Source: G963708325 sp963708325
GTDB lineage: Bacteria > Actinomycetota > Thermoleophilia > Solirubrobacterales > 70-9
Direction of reading: 5' to 3'
NCBI GenBank assembly: GCA_963708325.1
Contig: OY970203.1
Location: forward strand, 1,302,001 to 1,366,000
DNA: 64,000 bases
Shown: piece after piece, positions 41,405 to 51,600 of the stretch
How positions within the stretch are numbered: the stretch's first letter is position 1
Layout: each line of letters opens with the position of its first letter
Notes under the pieces: model-generated
Databases searched by the model: none
What the model was told of the DNA's origin: nothing
Seen by the model: the letters and a program-made list of their open reading frames with translations, nothing else
Translations under genes and position numbers: made by a program

Positions 41405-43149
41405 GCGGGCCCGCCGCGCCGCGCTCGCTTGCGCAGCCGCGAGAACTCGCGCCACGCTCGCGTGTTGGCGACCTCGCTCTTCGTCAGCCACGCCCGTCGG
41501 GCGGTGGCAATCCCGTAGGCCATGTTCTCCAGCGTGGCGACGCGATGGGCGTCGGTATTGATCACGATCATCGCTCCGGCGTCGACCGCCAGCCGCGCGT
41601 TGCGCTCCGAGAGGTCGCGGCGATTCGGATTGCCGTTGATCTCCAGCATCGTCCCGGTGCGCGCCGCCGCCTCGGCGATGCGCTCGACGTCGACTCCGTA
41701 CGGGCCCCGCCTGCCGATCAGGCGCCCGGTCAGGTGGCCGATGCAGTCGACCAGGGGGTTGTCGATCGCGGCGAGAATGCGCTCGGTCATCCGCTCCTCG
41801 CCCATGCGGAACGACGTGTGCACGCTGGCGATCACCCAATCGAGCTCCGCCAGCAGCTCGTCGGGGTAGTCGAGCGATCCGTCGGAGCCGATGTTCACCT
41901 CCGAGCCGGCGAGCACCCGGAACCGCGAGAAGCCCTGGTTGAGCTCGCGCACCTCCTCGATCCTGCGGCGCAGTCGATCCGCGGGCACGTCGTTGCCGAA
42001 GCCGTGGCTGGCCGAGTGGTCGGTCACCGCGAGATATGCGTAGCCGCGGGCACGGGCCGCCTCGGCCATCTCGGACAGGCTGTTGTGCCCGTCCGAGAGC
42101 GTCGTGTGGCAGTGCAGGTCGCCGCGCACGTCGCCGCGTTCGACCAGCTGCGGCAGCGCGTGCTCGCGCGCCGCCTGCAGCTCGCCCCGGGCCTCGCGCA
42201 GCTCCGGCTCGATGTAGTCGTAGCCGAGGTGCGCGTAGACCTCCTCCTCCCTCGCACAGCGGGTCACGCCGCCGCCATCGACGTCGGCGATCCCGCGCTC
42301 GGACACCGACAGGCCGCGGGCGACGGCCGCCTCGCGAAGCTGCACGTTGTGGCCGGCGGAGCCGGTGAAGTGCTGAAGCAGGTTGCCGTATGCCCGCGGC
42401 GGCGCGATCCGCAGGTCGACGCGGATACCGTTGTTCGTCCTGATCCGCGCCCCGGCCTGGCCAGCCGAGCCGCCCTCGCCGGCCAGGGGATGGGAGAGGA
42501 GCGCCGCGCCGAGCGCCCGGGGATCGGCGGCGGTCGCCACGAGGTCGACGTCCTTGCACGTCTCCGTCCGGCGCCGCGCCGACCCGGCCACCTCGACCCG
42601 CTCACTCGCCGCGTGTTCGCGCAGCGCGACCGCCAGCTCCTCCGCCACTGCGAGCACCTCGGGCAGCAGGCGGCGTTCGCCGTCGCCGTCGCCGGCCTGG
42701 TCCATCCGCTCGATCGCCGCGAGCACGTTCTCCTCAGCCTTGGCGCCGAGTCCGCGCACCTCTCGCAGGCGCCCCGCCGCCGCCGCCTCGCGCAGCGACT
42801 CGAGGCTGGCGATGCCGAGCTCGTCGTAGAGCCGGCGCGCCGTCTTCGCTCCCAGCCCCGGCACTCGGGTGACCTCGACCAGCGAGGGTGGGAACTTGCG
42901 CTTCAGCTTGGCCGCCGCCGGGATCTCCCCGCTCTCGATCAGGATGCCGATCTTCTCCTCCAGGGTCTTCCCGATCCCCGCAAGCTCGGTGAGCCTCCCC
43001 TCGGCGGCGAGCTGCTCGACCGACACCGGGCTGTCGCGGACCGCGCGGGCCGCCTCGCGGTAGGCGATCACGCGATAGCGAATCGCCCCATCCAGCTCGT
43101 AGAGGACGGCCAGCTCCATGAGCGCGTCGGCGATCTCGGCGTTTCGCAT
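41401..43149 (-). CDS. polX: DNA polymerase/3'-5' exonuclease PolX
   Basis: 582 residues, full length. Family X polymerase at about 1-310: helix-hairpin-helix segments (LAGIGKTLEEKI, VPGLGAKTARRLY), the nucleotidyltransferase AGSARRRTETCKDVDLV, and VDLRIA. C-terminal PHP exonuclease at about 330-575: DLHCHTTLSDG, AVTDHSASHG, VIASVH, EINGNPNR and NTDAHRV. Acts in base-excision and gap repair. The ATG has a -10-like TAACGT six bases upstream and shares a 53-bp divergent spacer with the DPM1-like gene. Confidence 0.94.
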   Translation of the reverse strand: MRNAEIADALMELAVLYELDGAIRYRVIAYREAARAVRDSPVSVEQLAAEGRLTELAGIGKTLEEKIGILIESGEIPAAAKLKRKFPPSLVEVTRVPGLGAKTARRLYDELGIASLESLREAAAAGRLREVRGLGAKAEENVLAAIERMDQAGDGDGERRLLPEVLAVAEELAVALREHAASERVEVAGSARRRTETCKDVDLVATAADPRALGAALLSHPLAGEGGSAGQAGARIRTNNGIRVDLRIAPPRAYGNLLQHFTGSAGHNVQLREAAVARGLSVSERGIADVDGGGVTRCAREEEVYAHLGYDYIEPELREARGELQAAREHALPQLVERGDVRGDLHCHTTLSDGHNSLSEMAEAARARGYAYLAVTDHSASHGFGNDVPADRLRRRIEEVRELNQGFSRFRVLAGSEVNIGSDGSLDYPDELLAELDWVIASVHTSFRMGEERMTERILAAIDNPLVDCIGHLTGRLIGRRGPYGVDVERIAEAAARTGTMLEINGNPNRRDLSERNARLAVDAGAMIVINTDAHRVATLENMAYGIATARRAWLTKSEVANTRAWREFSRLRKRARRGGPA

Positions 43150-43155
43150 GGGCCT

Positions 43156-43161
43156 ACGTTA
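43156..43161 (-). promoter_or_regulatory. polX: -10 box TAACGT, 6 nt before polX
   Basis: TAACGT with six bases to the ATG at 43149; divergent from the box at 43191. Confidence 0.45.
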
Positions 43162-43190
43162 TTGACGCCGGTCGCGGGCTCCACCGGCAA

Positions 43191-43196
43191 TAGCAT
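43191..43196 (+). promoter_or_regulatory. -10 box TAGCAT, 6 nt before the DPM1-like gene
   Basis: TAGCAT with six bases to the ATG at 43203. Confidence 0.45.
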
Positions 43197-43202
43197 CTCC
43201 GG

Positions 43203-43949
43203 ATGACCGCGAACGGGCCCCGCGTGTGGGTTGTCCTGCCCACGTACAACGAGGCGGAGAACCTCGAGGCGATCGTCGAGGCGGCGCTGGAGCGGCTGCC
43301 GCCCTCGCGGCGGGTGCTCGTCGTAGACGACGCCTCGCCGGACGGCACCGGCGAGATCGCCGACCGCCTCGCAGACGACCGCGACGACGTCGCCGTCCTT
43401 CACCGGCCGGCGAAGCGGGGACTGGGACCTGCATATCTGGCCGGCTTTCGCGAGGCGCTTGCCGGAGGCGCCGAGCTGATCTGCGAGATGGACGCCGACT
43501 TCTCCCACGATCCCGCCCACCTGCCCGCCCTGATCGCGGCCGCCGCCGACGCCGACCTGGTGCTCGGATCCCGCTACGTGGAGGGCGGCGGCGTGGCCGA
43601 CTGGGGGCCGTTGCGGCGCTCGATCAGCCGCTGGGGGAGCCGGTATGCCCGTGCCGTTCTCGGGCTCGACGTCAGCGACCTGACCGGCGGCTACAAGGTC
43701 TTCCGCCGAGCGGTGCTGGAGGCGATCGACCTCGGCTCGATCCGCTCGCGCGGCTACGCCTTCCAGGTCGAGGTCACCTATCGCGCCGTCCGCGCCGGCT
43801 TCCGCGTGGTCGAGGTACCGATCGTCTTCCGCGACCGTCGCGTCGGCAGCTCGAAGATGAGCGGCCCGATCGTGCTGGAGGCGATCTGGCGGGTGCCGGC
43901 GCTTCGCCTGATCGCGAGAGGGTCCGAAGGCCGCCCCGGCGACGCCTGA
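43203..43949 (+). CDS. Polyprenol-phosphate mannosyltransferase (DPM1-like GT2)
   Basis: 248 residues, GT2 without membrane segments, like the catalytic domain of mycobacterial Ppm1 and eukaryotic DPM1. Motifs: LPTYNEAENLEAIV, VVDDASPDGTGEIAD, EMDADFSHDP (DXD), LVLGSRYVEGG, and SRGYAFQVEVTYRA. It moves mannose (or another hexose) from GDP to a polyprenyl phosphate, giving the lipid-linked donor that GT-C enzymes use. The GT-C gene at 11461-12942 could be a customer (inference). Confidence 0.92.
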   Translation: MTANGPRVWVVLPTYNEAENLEAIVEAALERLPPSRRVLVVDDASPDGTGEIADRLADDRDDVAVLHRPAKRGLGPAYLAGFREALAGGAELICEMDADFSHDPAHLPALIAAAADADLVLGSRYVEGGGVADWGPLRRSISRWGSRYARAVLGLDVSDLTGGYKVFRRAVLEAIDLGSIRSRGYAFQVEVTYRAVRAGFRVVEVPIVFRDRRVGSSKMSGPIVLEAIWRVPALRLIARGSEGRPGDA

Positions 43950-44045
43950 CCCACGCCTGGCGCCGCGGGAATATCCGGCCATCGGGCGAATGGGGGTTGA
44001 GACGAGGGCGCTCGCGGCCGATGGCTAGGGGGAGGCTCCGCATCC

Positions 44046-47000
44046 GTGCGCACCGCAAGGCGTCAGATCAGGCCCCGACGGGCCGTGGCCGCGATCGCGG
44101 CGGCCTCCGCGTGCGCGCTCCTGCTGTGGGCGCCGGCCGCATCGGCTCGCGACCGCAAGCCGCCGAGGATCACGGGCGCGGTCACGAAGGACACCGACGG
44201 CGATGGCAAGGTCGACGCGCTTCGCGTCCGCTACAGCGAGAAGGTCGCGCTGCTCGCCGGAAAGGGAAGCATGCGCCTGCGCGCCTCCGGCTACAGCGTC
44301 GCCTCGCGACGGCTGGCGTCGACCGTGACGAGGCTGGCGACGGCGAAGCGCTGCTATCCCGGTCGCTCGATCCGCCGGCTCAGCCGCGTCGTCCTGCTCA
44401 AGCTCGCCGAGAAGGCCACGCCCGACACCGCGGCGACCCCGGACGCGGTCTACACGCGCACGGCGAAGTCCCGCCGCAAGGTCGTCGACGGCTCCTGCAA
44501 CGAGGCCTACACCGGCGTCTTTCGCAGCACTCGCGACGGGGCGCCGCCGCGGGCCGTGTCGGCGGCGACCGCGGACGACGACGCCGACGGCAGGCTGGAC
44601 GCGATGCGGGTGACGTTCAGCGAGCCGGTCTCGCATCCCGGCGCGAGCGGGCCGGGCAAGGTGAGCGTCGCCGGGATGACCGTGTCGGGGATCGACGCCG
44701 CGGACGCCGCCCAGACGCTCCACGTGAAGCTCGGCGAGGGCGGCTCCGCCGATAGCGGCAACCATCCCGCCGTCACCTACAACCCCGCCGCGGCCGGTGC
44801 GGCCGTGACCGACGCAGCAGGCAACGCCGCCGGCGGCCCGAACACGCTCTCCCCTTCCGACGGCGCCCCGCCGGTCCTGCTGGCCGCCGTCACCGCCGAC
44901 CTCTCCGGCGCGGCCGGCTCGATCGACCGCATCGTGCTCAGCTACTCGGAGCCCGTCATCCATCCGGCCGACTCCGACGGGACCTATCCGCTTTCGGTCA
45001 ACGGCTACTCGGTCGCCTCCGTCGGCGCCGCCAGCGGCGTCAACATCGCGGTCAACCTGACCGAAGGCCCCGCCGACAGCGGCGCCACGCCCGCCGTGGG
45101 CTACGGCTCCGGCCCCGGGGCGGCGGTCGTGGACGCGGGCGGCAACCAGCCGCGCACCGGCGCCTTCTCCGGCACCACGGACGGCGCCGCGCCCGTCCTG
45201 CTCTCGGCCCGCACGGCCGACGGCGACGCCAACGGCAAGATCGACGCGGTCAAGCTGAGCTTCTCAGAGGGACTGACCTACGCCGGCCAGAGCGGCGGCG
45301 GGCCGTTCACGGTCGGTGGCCGCACGATCACGTCGACCGACCCGACCAGCAGCTCGACGCTGACGCTGAACCTCTCGGAGAACCCCTCCTTCGACACCGA
45401 CGCCACGCCCTCGCTGGACTACGCCCCGGGCACCGGGGCCCTGGTGAAGGACGGCGCCGCCCTGGTCGCGCCCGCGAAGTCGTTCGCCCAGGTGGGCGAC
45501 GGGGCGGAGCCGGCGATCGTCGCGGCCCCGACCGCGGACGGAAACGGAAACGGCCGGCTCGACGGCGTCGCCCTGACCTTCTCGGAGCCGGTGGTCCACG
45601 CCGACCAGACCTCCGGCCCCTTCCCGCTGCGCGTGCAGGGCCACGGGGTGTCCGAGGTCGGAGCCGTGTCCGGCGCGGGCAACGACCGCGTCGACCTCAC
45701 GCTCGACGAGGGCAGCTTCGACACGGGCGACAGGCCGCCGGTCACCTACACGGGGGACGGCGCCAGCCAGATCAAGGACGTCGCCAACAACACGCCTTCC
45801 AGCGGCGCTGTCGTGACGACGGACGGCGCCGCCCCGGTGCTGGTCGGCGGCACGACGGTTGATGGCGGCCCCGTCAACGGCAGGATGGACGCAGTCACGA
45901 CGCAGTGGTCCGAGGCAATAGACCACGGGGCCGACTCCGACGGCAGCTATCCGCTGTCGGTGACGAACCCGAACCGCTCGATCCCGGGCGGCGGCATCCC
46001 CGACGTGAACGCCGCGAGCCAGTTCGACCTGCCGCTCAGCGAGGGACCGTCGGCCGACCGCGACAAGTCCCCGACCCTGTCCTACGCCCCCACCGCCGAC
46101 CACCCGGTCCACGACGGCGCCGGCAACGAGGCGCTCGCGGGCTCGGTCACATCCGATCCCGCCTGCGCCGACCCGCACGAGGGCAACGCCAGCGACGACG
46201 ACACCGAGGCGCAGGCGACCCCGCTCGGGCCCACCCAGCGACCGGAGCGCCTCTGCGGCGGCGACGAGGACTGGTTCTCGCTCAGCGCCGGAATCGGCGA
46301 CACCCTCAAGGTGCTCGTCCACCCGGCCCAGAGCATCGATCCGCGGCTCGAGCTGTACAACTCGCTGGGCAACCTGGTCGGCTCGACTGTGAACGTCGGC
46401 GGGCTGGGGATCGACGAGCTGCTCACACTGCCCGTGCCGGGGGCCGGCACCTACTCGGTGCGGGTCTTCGACACCGGCTTCGCAGACGGCAACTACTGCA
46501 TCGCCGGCACCGTCGGGCTGGCCCCGCCCGACCCGCAGTGCGGCCTCGGGCCCGGCGACGTGCTGATCACCGAGGTGATGGCCGACCCGGGCTCCAGCGG
46601 TCTCCCCGACTTCGTCGAGCTGTACAACCGCAGCGGCTCCCCGCAGAACCTGGCCGGCCTGAAGATCGACTACGGCGGAGCCTCGCCGTGCACGATCGCC
46701 GGCGTCTCCGGCCCCGACGTCAACGTCCCCGACGGCGGCCGCGTCTGGGGCGCCGACTCGGCCGCGGGACGCGACTTCACCTGCGCCGGCCTGTCGGTCC
46801 CGAACGGCGGCGCCGACGTCAAGCTGCTCGACAAGTCGACGATCGTGGACGACGCCAACCTCGCCGGGGTCGCAGCGCACCCCGGCCATTCGCTCGAGAC
46901 CAAGCCTTCGGCCGAGAGCTCCGAGCAGGGCAACAACCTGGCGAGCGCCTGGTGCTACACGTTCTTCAACGCGCAAACCGGCCAGAGCAACGCCGCCGCG

Positions 47001-47597
47001 ACGCGCGGACAGGCCAACGACGGCTGCGACGAGTTCCGCGTCAACGAGGCCTACTGGAACGCGCCCGGCTCCGACGAGGGCAAGACCTTCGTCGAGCTTG
47101 CCGGCAACGCGACACCGGTCGCCGAGCCCCTGCTCGCCGGCTGGCGGCTCGCCTACGTGAAGACCGACGACCCGTCCGCGGGAAGCGTGGTGACCGACAA
47201 CGTCCTGCCGGCGGGGGCCGATCCGGGCTCCGATGGCGTCTACGTCGTCGCGGACTCGAAGCCCGACGGGACCAGCACGGTCAATCCGCACGACGTCCTG
47301 TTCACCGACGCCGACCCGCAGGACGTGGACGAGGGGATCCAGCTGCTGCGGCCGGGGACGCCGTCCAGCTCGCCGAACTGCGGCGGCGACACCTACCTGG
47401 CCGACGTCTTCTCGCACGTGCTGCTCGCCCCGTCCGTGTCCCGCGACGGCGCCCGCAGCTGCTTCACCCAGGAGGGGACCTTGTTCAACGACCCGGGCAG
47501 CGGGCCCGGGGCGAGCCGGACCAACGGCGCCGACACGGGCAGCAACTCGGCCGACTTCCACCTGGACAGCGGCACCGGCACGCCCGGCCAGCTGTAG
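44046..47597 (+). CDS. Large secreted multidomain protein with Ig-like, PPC-like and lamin-tail domains
   Basis: 1183 residues from a GTG. A signal peptide with a twin-Arg-like start (residues 1-34, ending AASA). Six repeats of about 105 residues begin near 38, 165, 273, 380, 488 and 595, each with APVLLxAxTAD, a DxDxNG-type calcium loop, iDavxlxFSEPV, and VxYxxxxxxxVxDxxGN. Then a pre-peptidase-C-terminal-like domain (about 707-825, DWFSLSAGIGDTLKVLV) and two lamin-tail-like domains (about 838-985, ITEVMADPG and FVELYNRSG; about 995-1110, NEAYWNAPG). Lacks an LPXTG or membrane anchor. Likely an extracellular or surface adhesin-like protein; 63 bp follow DPM1-like gene's end by about 96 bp. 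Confidence 0.85.
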   Translation: MRTARRQIRPRRAVAAIAAASACALLLWAPAASARDRKPPRITGAVTKDTDGDGKVDALRVRYSEKVALLAGKGSMRLRASGYSVASRRLASTVTRLATAKRCYPGRSIRRLSRVVLLKLAEKATPDTAATPDAVYTRTAKSRRKVVDGSCNEAYTGVFRSTRDGAPPRAVSAATADDDADGRLDAMRVTFSEPVSHPGASGPGKVSVAGMTVSGIDAADAAQTLHVKLGEGGSADSGNHPAVTYNPAAAGAAVTDAAGNAAGGPNTLSPSDGAPPVLLAAVTADLSGAAGSIDRIVLSYSEPVIHPADSDGTYPLSVNGYSVASVGAASGVNIAVNLTEGPADSGATPAVGYGSGPGAAVVDAGGNQPRTGAFSGTTDGAAPVLLSARTADGDANGKIDAVKLSFSEGLTYAGQSGGGPFTVGGRTITSTDPTSSSTLTLNLSENPSFDTDATPSLDYAPGTGALVKDGAALVAPAKSFAQVGDGAEPAIVAAPTADGNGNGRLDGVALTFSEPVVHADQTSGPFPLRVQGHGVSEVGAVSGAGNDRVDLTLDEGSFDTGDRPPVTYTGDGASQIKDVANNTPSSGAVVTTDGAAPVLVGGTTVDGGPVNGRMDAVTTQWSEAIDHGADSDGSYPLSVTNPNRSIPGGGIPDVNAASQFDLPLSEGPSADRDKSPTLSYAPTADHPVHDGAGNEALAGSVTSDPACADPHEGNASDDDTEAQATPLGPTQRPERLCGGDEDWFSLSAGIGDTLKVLVHPAQSIDPRLELYNSLGNLVGSTVNVGGLGIDELLTLPVPGAGTYSVRVFDTGFADGNYCIAGTVGLAPPDPQCGLGPGDVLITEVMADPGSSGLPDFVELYNRSGSPQNLAGLKIDYGGASPCTIAGVSGPDVNVPDGGRVWGADSAAGRDFTCAGLSVPNGGADVKLLDKSTIVDDANLAGVAAHPGHSLETKPSAESSEQGNNLASAWCYTFFNAQTGQSNAAATRGQANDGCDEFRVNEAYWNAPGSDEGKTFVELAGNATPVAEPLLAGWRLAYVKTDDPSAGSVVTDNVLPAGADPGSDGVYVVADSKPDGTSTVNPHDVLFTDADPQDVDEGIQLLRPGTPSSSPNCGGDTYLADVFSHVLLAPSVSRDGARSCFTQEGTLFNDPGSGPGASRTNGADTGSNSADFHLDSGTGTPGQL

Positions 47598-47668
47598 CGG
47601 TCGGTCCTCGCCGCTCGCTTATGCTGTCCGCCGCAGGCGCGGGCGTCCCCCGCCTCAGCCACAGGCGC

Positions 47669-47674
47669 TATACT
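47669..47674 (+). promoter_or_regulatory. trxA: -10 box TATACT upstream of trxA
   Basis: TATACT, 45 bp upstream of the GTG; no good -35 at 16-18 bp. The message would carry the AGGAGA ribosome site seen before the start. Confidence 0.5.
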
Positions 47675-47719
47675 TTGTGAAGTATTGAGCCGCACCAAAC
47701 CCGACTTCAGGAGACGAAA

Positions 47720-48046
47720 GTGGCCGGCAAGCTGCACGACGTAACAGACGCGACGTTCCAGTCCGAGGTGCTCGAGGCCGACGACCCGGTGCTGGTCGAC
47801 TTCTGGGCGCCGTGGTGCGGGCCGTGCCGCGTCGTGCATCCCGTCCTCGAGGAGATGGACGCCGAGCGCGAGAACCTGAAGATCGTCAGCATCAACGTCG
47901 ACGAGAACCAGCAGACGGCCGCCCGTTACGAGGTGCTCTCGATCCCGACGCTGATCCTGTTCAAGGACGGCCAGATGGCTCACAAGGTGATCGGGGCGAT
48001 GCCGAAGAAGCGCCTCGAGGCCGAGCTCGAGCCCGCGCTCGCGTAG
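47720..48046 (+). CDS. trxA: Thioredoxin
   Basis: 108 residues, full length, from a GTG preceded by AGGAGA. Classical active site DFWAPWCGPCRVV (about 28-40) and cis-Pro segment SIPTLILFKDG. A general cytoplasmic disulfide reductase; it could serve the ArsC at 28851-29261 if that uses thioredoxin. A tautomerase gene follows after 11 nt and is likely co-transcribed. Confidence 0.96.
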   Translation: MAGKLHDVTDATFQSEVLEADDPVLVDFWAPWCGPCRVVHPVLEEMDAERENLKIVSINVDENQQTAARYEVLSIPTLILFKDGQMAHKVIGAMPKKRLEAELEPALA

Positions 48047-48057
48047 CTCCCTCCCCC

Positions 48058-48237
48058 GTGCCGTTCATCCACGTCCACTGGTTCGAGGGGCGCGACGACG
48101 AGCAGAAGGCCGAAGTGGCGCGGCGGATCACCGAGGCCCTGGTCGAGGCCGGCAAGGCCGAGCGCGAGGATGTCTGGGTGAAGTTCGACGACGGCCGCCC
48201 CGCCGACTGGTACTTCGGCGGCGAGCGCAAGCGCTGA
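48058..48237 (+). CDS. 4-oxalocrotonate-tautomerase-family protein
   Basis: 59 residues from a GTG; after Met removal the protein begins with Pro-1 (PFIHVHWFEGR), the catalytic base of this family. FEGRDDEQKAEVARRITEALVEA is the usual first helix, and DVWVKFDDGRPADWYFGG the C-terminal strand region. Small proton-transfer enzymes, often of unknown physiological substrate. The frame is open upstream inside trxA but only as an overlapping frame. Confidence 0.8.
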   Translation: MPFIHVHWFEGRDDEQKAEVARRITEALVEAGKAEREDVWVKFDDGRPADWYFGGERKR

Positions 48238-48250
48238 GCGGGCCCTCGGG

Positions 48251-48655
48251 CTAGAAGAGCGGGCCGCGTCGGAAGACGTCGAAGTCGATGCCCGCATCCG
48301 TGCCTGGCGGCGTGAACTTCCCCTGGAGGAGAAGGCGACGAAGCGGCCGCTGGCCGAGATCGTCGGCAGCGCACTCTGATCGTTGCTCTGGCCCCCCTGC
48401 CTCGGAATGCTCACCCGGCTGATCCCTCCGGAAGCCATGTTCTTGACGTAGATGTCGTTGACGTTGTTCGTGTCGCCGGGAACGAGGGAACCCGCGGACG
48501 AGAACGCGACGAACTTGCCGTCGGCCGAGATCGCGGGGTCGCTGGAGTTGACGTTGTTGTTATCCGGCCAGGACGGCTGCTGCCGCCCCGACGGCGCGCG
48601 AGATACGGCTTCGATGACTAGGTACCTGGCTCGTGATCCCTCCCCGGCGGGGATT
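48251..48655 (-). pseudogene. Remnant of a PD40/WD40-like beta-propeller gene
   Basis: Minus-strand sequence directly behind ileS encodes blades of the PD40 type: EAVSRAPSG, DPAISADGKFVAFSSAG, DTNNVNDIYVKN, then ISRVSIPRQG and PTISASGRFVAFSS. At an AGGGGA tract the frame shifts: the next frame continues as GKFTPPGTDAGIDFDVFRRG and ends at TAG (48251-48253). No start codon exists in the first frame and the 5' part is gone. One missing base at the G run would restore the end. This explains an otherwise gene-free stretch of 418 bp. Confidence 0.72.
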
Positions 48656-51600
48656 CTAGGCTGAGCCGGCCGCTCTGGTAAGGGCGATCGTCAGATCGCG
48701 GCCGTCGATCTTCACGGCCTCCCCGCCGGGTGCCTTGTAGGCGATCTCGGTGGCCAGCGTCTCGCCGGCGACGTAGTCCTCGTGCTCCCGCGCCGCCTCG
48801 ATCAGCTCGGCATCGCCGGCGAGCGCCAGCTCGATCCGGTCGGAGACCTCGAGCCCGGCCTGCTTGCGTGTGTTCTGGATGGCGTGGACGATCTCGCGCG
48901 CCAGGCCCTCGCGCGCCAGCTCGGCGTCGACCTCGAGGGCGAGCGCGACGGCGCTTCCGGCCGCCGCCTCGACCTGATAGCCGTCGAGAGGCGCCATCAC
49001 CAGGCTCAGGTCGTCTGCCGAGAGGGCGTGGTCCGTGCCGCCGACGCTGATCCCGACCTCGCCGCCGTCGGCGAGGGCGGCGGCGACCGCGCCGGCGTCC
49101 AGCGCCGCCACCGCGGCCGCAACCTGCGGCATCTCCCTGCCGAAACGGGGGCCCAGCGAGCGGTAGTTGGGCTTCACCTCGTAGCTGACCAGCTCCGCCT
49201 CCTCGGCGACGAAGTCCAGCTCCTTCACGTTCAGCTCCGACGTGACCAAGGCGGCGAGGCGCTCGATCGCCGGCCGCTCGGCGTCGGTGGCCACGATCAC
49301 CGCGCGCCGCAGCGGCTGGCGCACCTTCACCTTCGCCTGCGCCCGGGCGGCGCGGCCCAGCTCGACGGTGCGGCGCACGGCGGCCATCCCCAGCTCCAGC
49401 TCGTCGTCGACGAGGTCCTCCGCGGGGACCGGGAAGTCGCAGAGGTGGACGCAGTCGGGCGCGTCGCCGAAGACCTCGGCCTCGCCGCCGGCCAGGTTGG
49501 CGTAGATCTCGTCGGCGAGGAAGGGGATGAACGGCGCCAGCAGCTTCGCCGTCTCGACCAGGCAGTGCCGCAGCGTCGCGAAGGCCGCCCTGTCGCCGTC
49601 CCAGAAGCGGCGCCGGGACAGCCGCACGTACCAGTTCGACAGGTCCTCGACGTACGCGGCGACCATCCTGCCGGCGTTCGTGGAGTCGTATCCGTCGAGG
49701 TGCTCGGTCACCGCCGCCACGGTGCGCTGGAGCCGCGACAGGGCCCAGCGGTCGAGGTCCTGCGCCTCCCCCGACGGCGGCGGCGCGACGGGCTCGGGGT
49801 CGAGGTCCTCGGCGTTCGCGTAGAGCACCCAGAACGAGTACGTGTTCCACAGGGTGATCAGGAACTGGCGCACCGACTCGCCGACCGTGTCCACCGAGAA
49901 GCGGTAGCCGGACCACGGCTGCTGGGCGGTGAAGTAGTACCAGCGGAAGGCATCGGCGCCGTGGGCGTCGATCACGTCCTGCGGCTCGACCACGTTGCCG
50001 CGGCTCTTCGACATCTTCTGGCCCTCGGGATCGAGGATCAGGCCGAGGCAGACGCAGTTGCGATAGCTGGAGCGGTCGAACAGCAGCGTCGAGACGGCCA
50101 GAAGCGAGTAGAACCAGCCGCGGGTCTGGTCGATCGCCTCGCAGATGAAGTCGGCCGGAAAGCGCTCCGCGAACAGCTCCTGCCCCTCGAACGGATGGTG
50201 GAACTGGGCGAAGGGCATCGCGCCCGAGTCGTACCAGGTGTCGATCACCTCGGGGACGCGGCGCATCTCGCCGCCGCACTGCTCGCAGCGCAGCGCGACC
50301 TCGTCGATGTAGGGGCGGTGAAGGTCGTCGGGGACCGCGCCGCCTCGCTCCCGCAGGTCGTCCATCGATCCGGCGCAGAAGCGATCGCCGCACGCAGCCG
50401 ACTCGCATTGCCAGATCGGCAGCGGCGTGCCCCAGTAGCGCTCGCGCGACAGCGCCCAGTCCACGTTCCCCTCGAGCCATTTGCCGAACCGGCCGTGCTT
50501 GATGTGCTCGGGGTGCCAGCCGATCTTCTCGTTCTCGGCCAGCATGCGATCCCGCAACTCGGTGGTGCGGATGTACCAGCTCGACTTCGCGTAGTAGAGC
50601 AGCGGCGTCTCGCAGCGCCAGCAGTGCGGGTAGGCGTGCTCGTAGGTCTCCGCGCGCAGCAGGCGGCCGCGGCGCTCCAGGTCCGCGACGATGTCAGCGT
50701 CCGCGTCCTTGACGAAGCGCCCTGCGAGGTCGCCGACGCGGTCGTCGAAGGTGCCGTCGAGCGCCACCGGGTTCTGCAGCTCGATCCCGTACTGCTCCCC
50801 GAGTCGGAAGTCGTCCTCGCCGAAGGCGATCGCGGTGTGAACCAGCCCCGTGCCCTCCGTGGTGGTGACGAAGTCGGCCTCCAGCACGGTGTGCCCGCGG
50901 GGACCGTAGTCCTCGGTGGGGATGTAGTCGAACGGCGGCTCGTAGGCGGTCCCGGCAAGCGCCGTCCCGGGGAAGTGCGCGAGCACCTCGGCCTCCTCGC
51001 CGAGCACCCGCTCGACGGCGGGGCGTGCGACCACGAGCACCTCGTCGCCGAGCCGCGCGCGCACGTATTCGATCTCGGGGCCGACGGCGACCGCCGCGTT
51101 GGAGATCAGCGTCCACGGGGTCGTCGTCCAGACGAGGAGGCTGTCGCCGGGCTCAAGCGGGCCCTCCGGGATCTCGTCGCTGGGAGCCGGCGCCCTCACC
51201 GGGAGTCGCACGTAGGCGGAGGGGTCGGAGACGTCGCGGTAGCCCAGCGCGACCTCGTGGGAGGAGAGGGAGGTGCCGCAGCGCGGGCAGTACGGGACGA
51301 CCTTGTGTCCCTCGTAGAGGCGACCGTCGTCCCAGATCCGCCGCAGCGACCACCAGACCGACTCGATGTACTCGTTGGTCAGCGTGACATAGGGGTCGTC
51401 GAGGTCGATCCAGAAGCCGATCCGCTCCGTCAGCCGGTTCCAGTCCTCGACGTATGCGAAGACGGACTCGCGGCAGCGGCGGTTGAACTCCGCGATCCCG
51501 TAGGCCTCGATCTCGGCCTTGGAGGAGATCCCCAGCTCCTTCTCGACCTCCAGCTCGACCGGGAGGCCGTGACAGTCCCAGCCGGCCTTGCGGGGCACCC

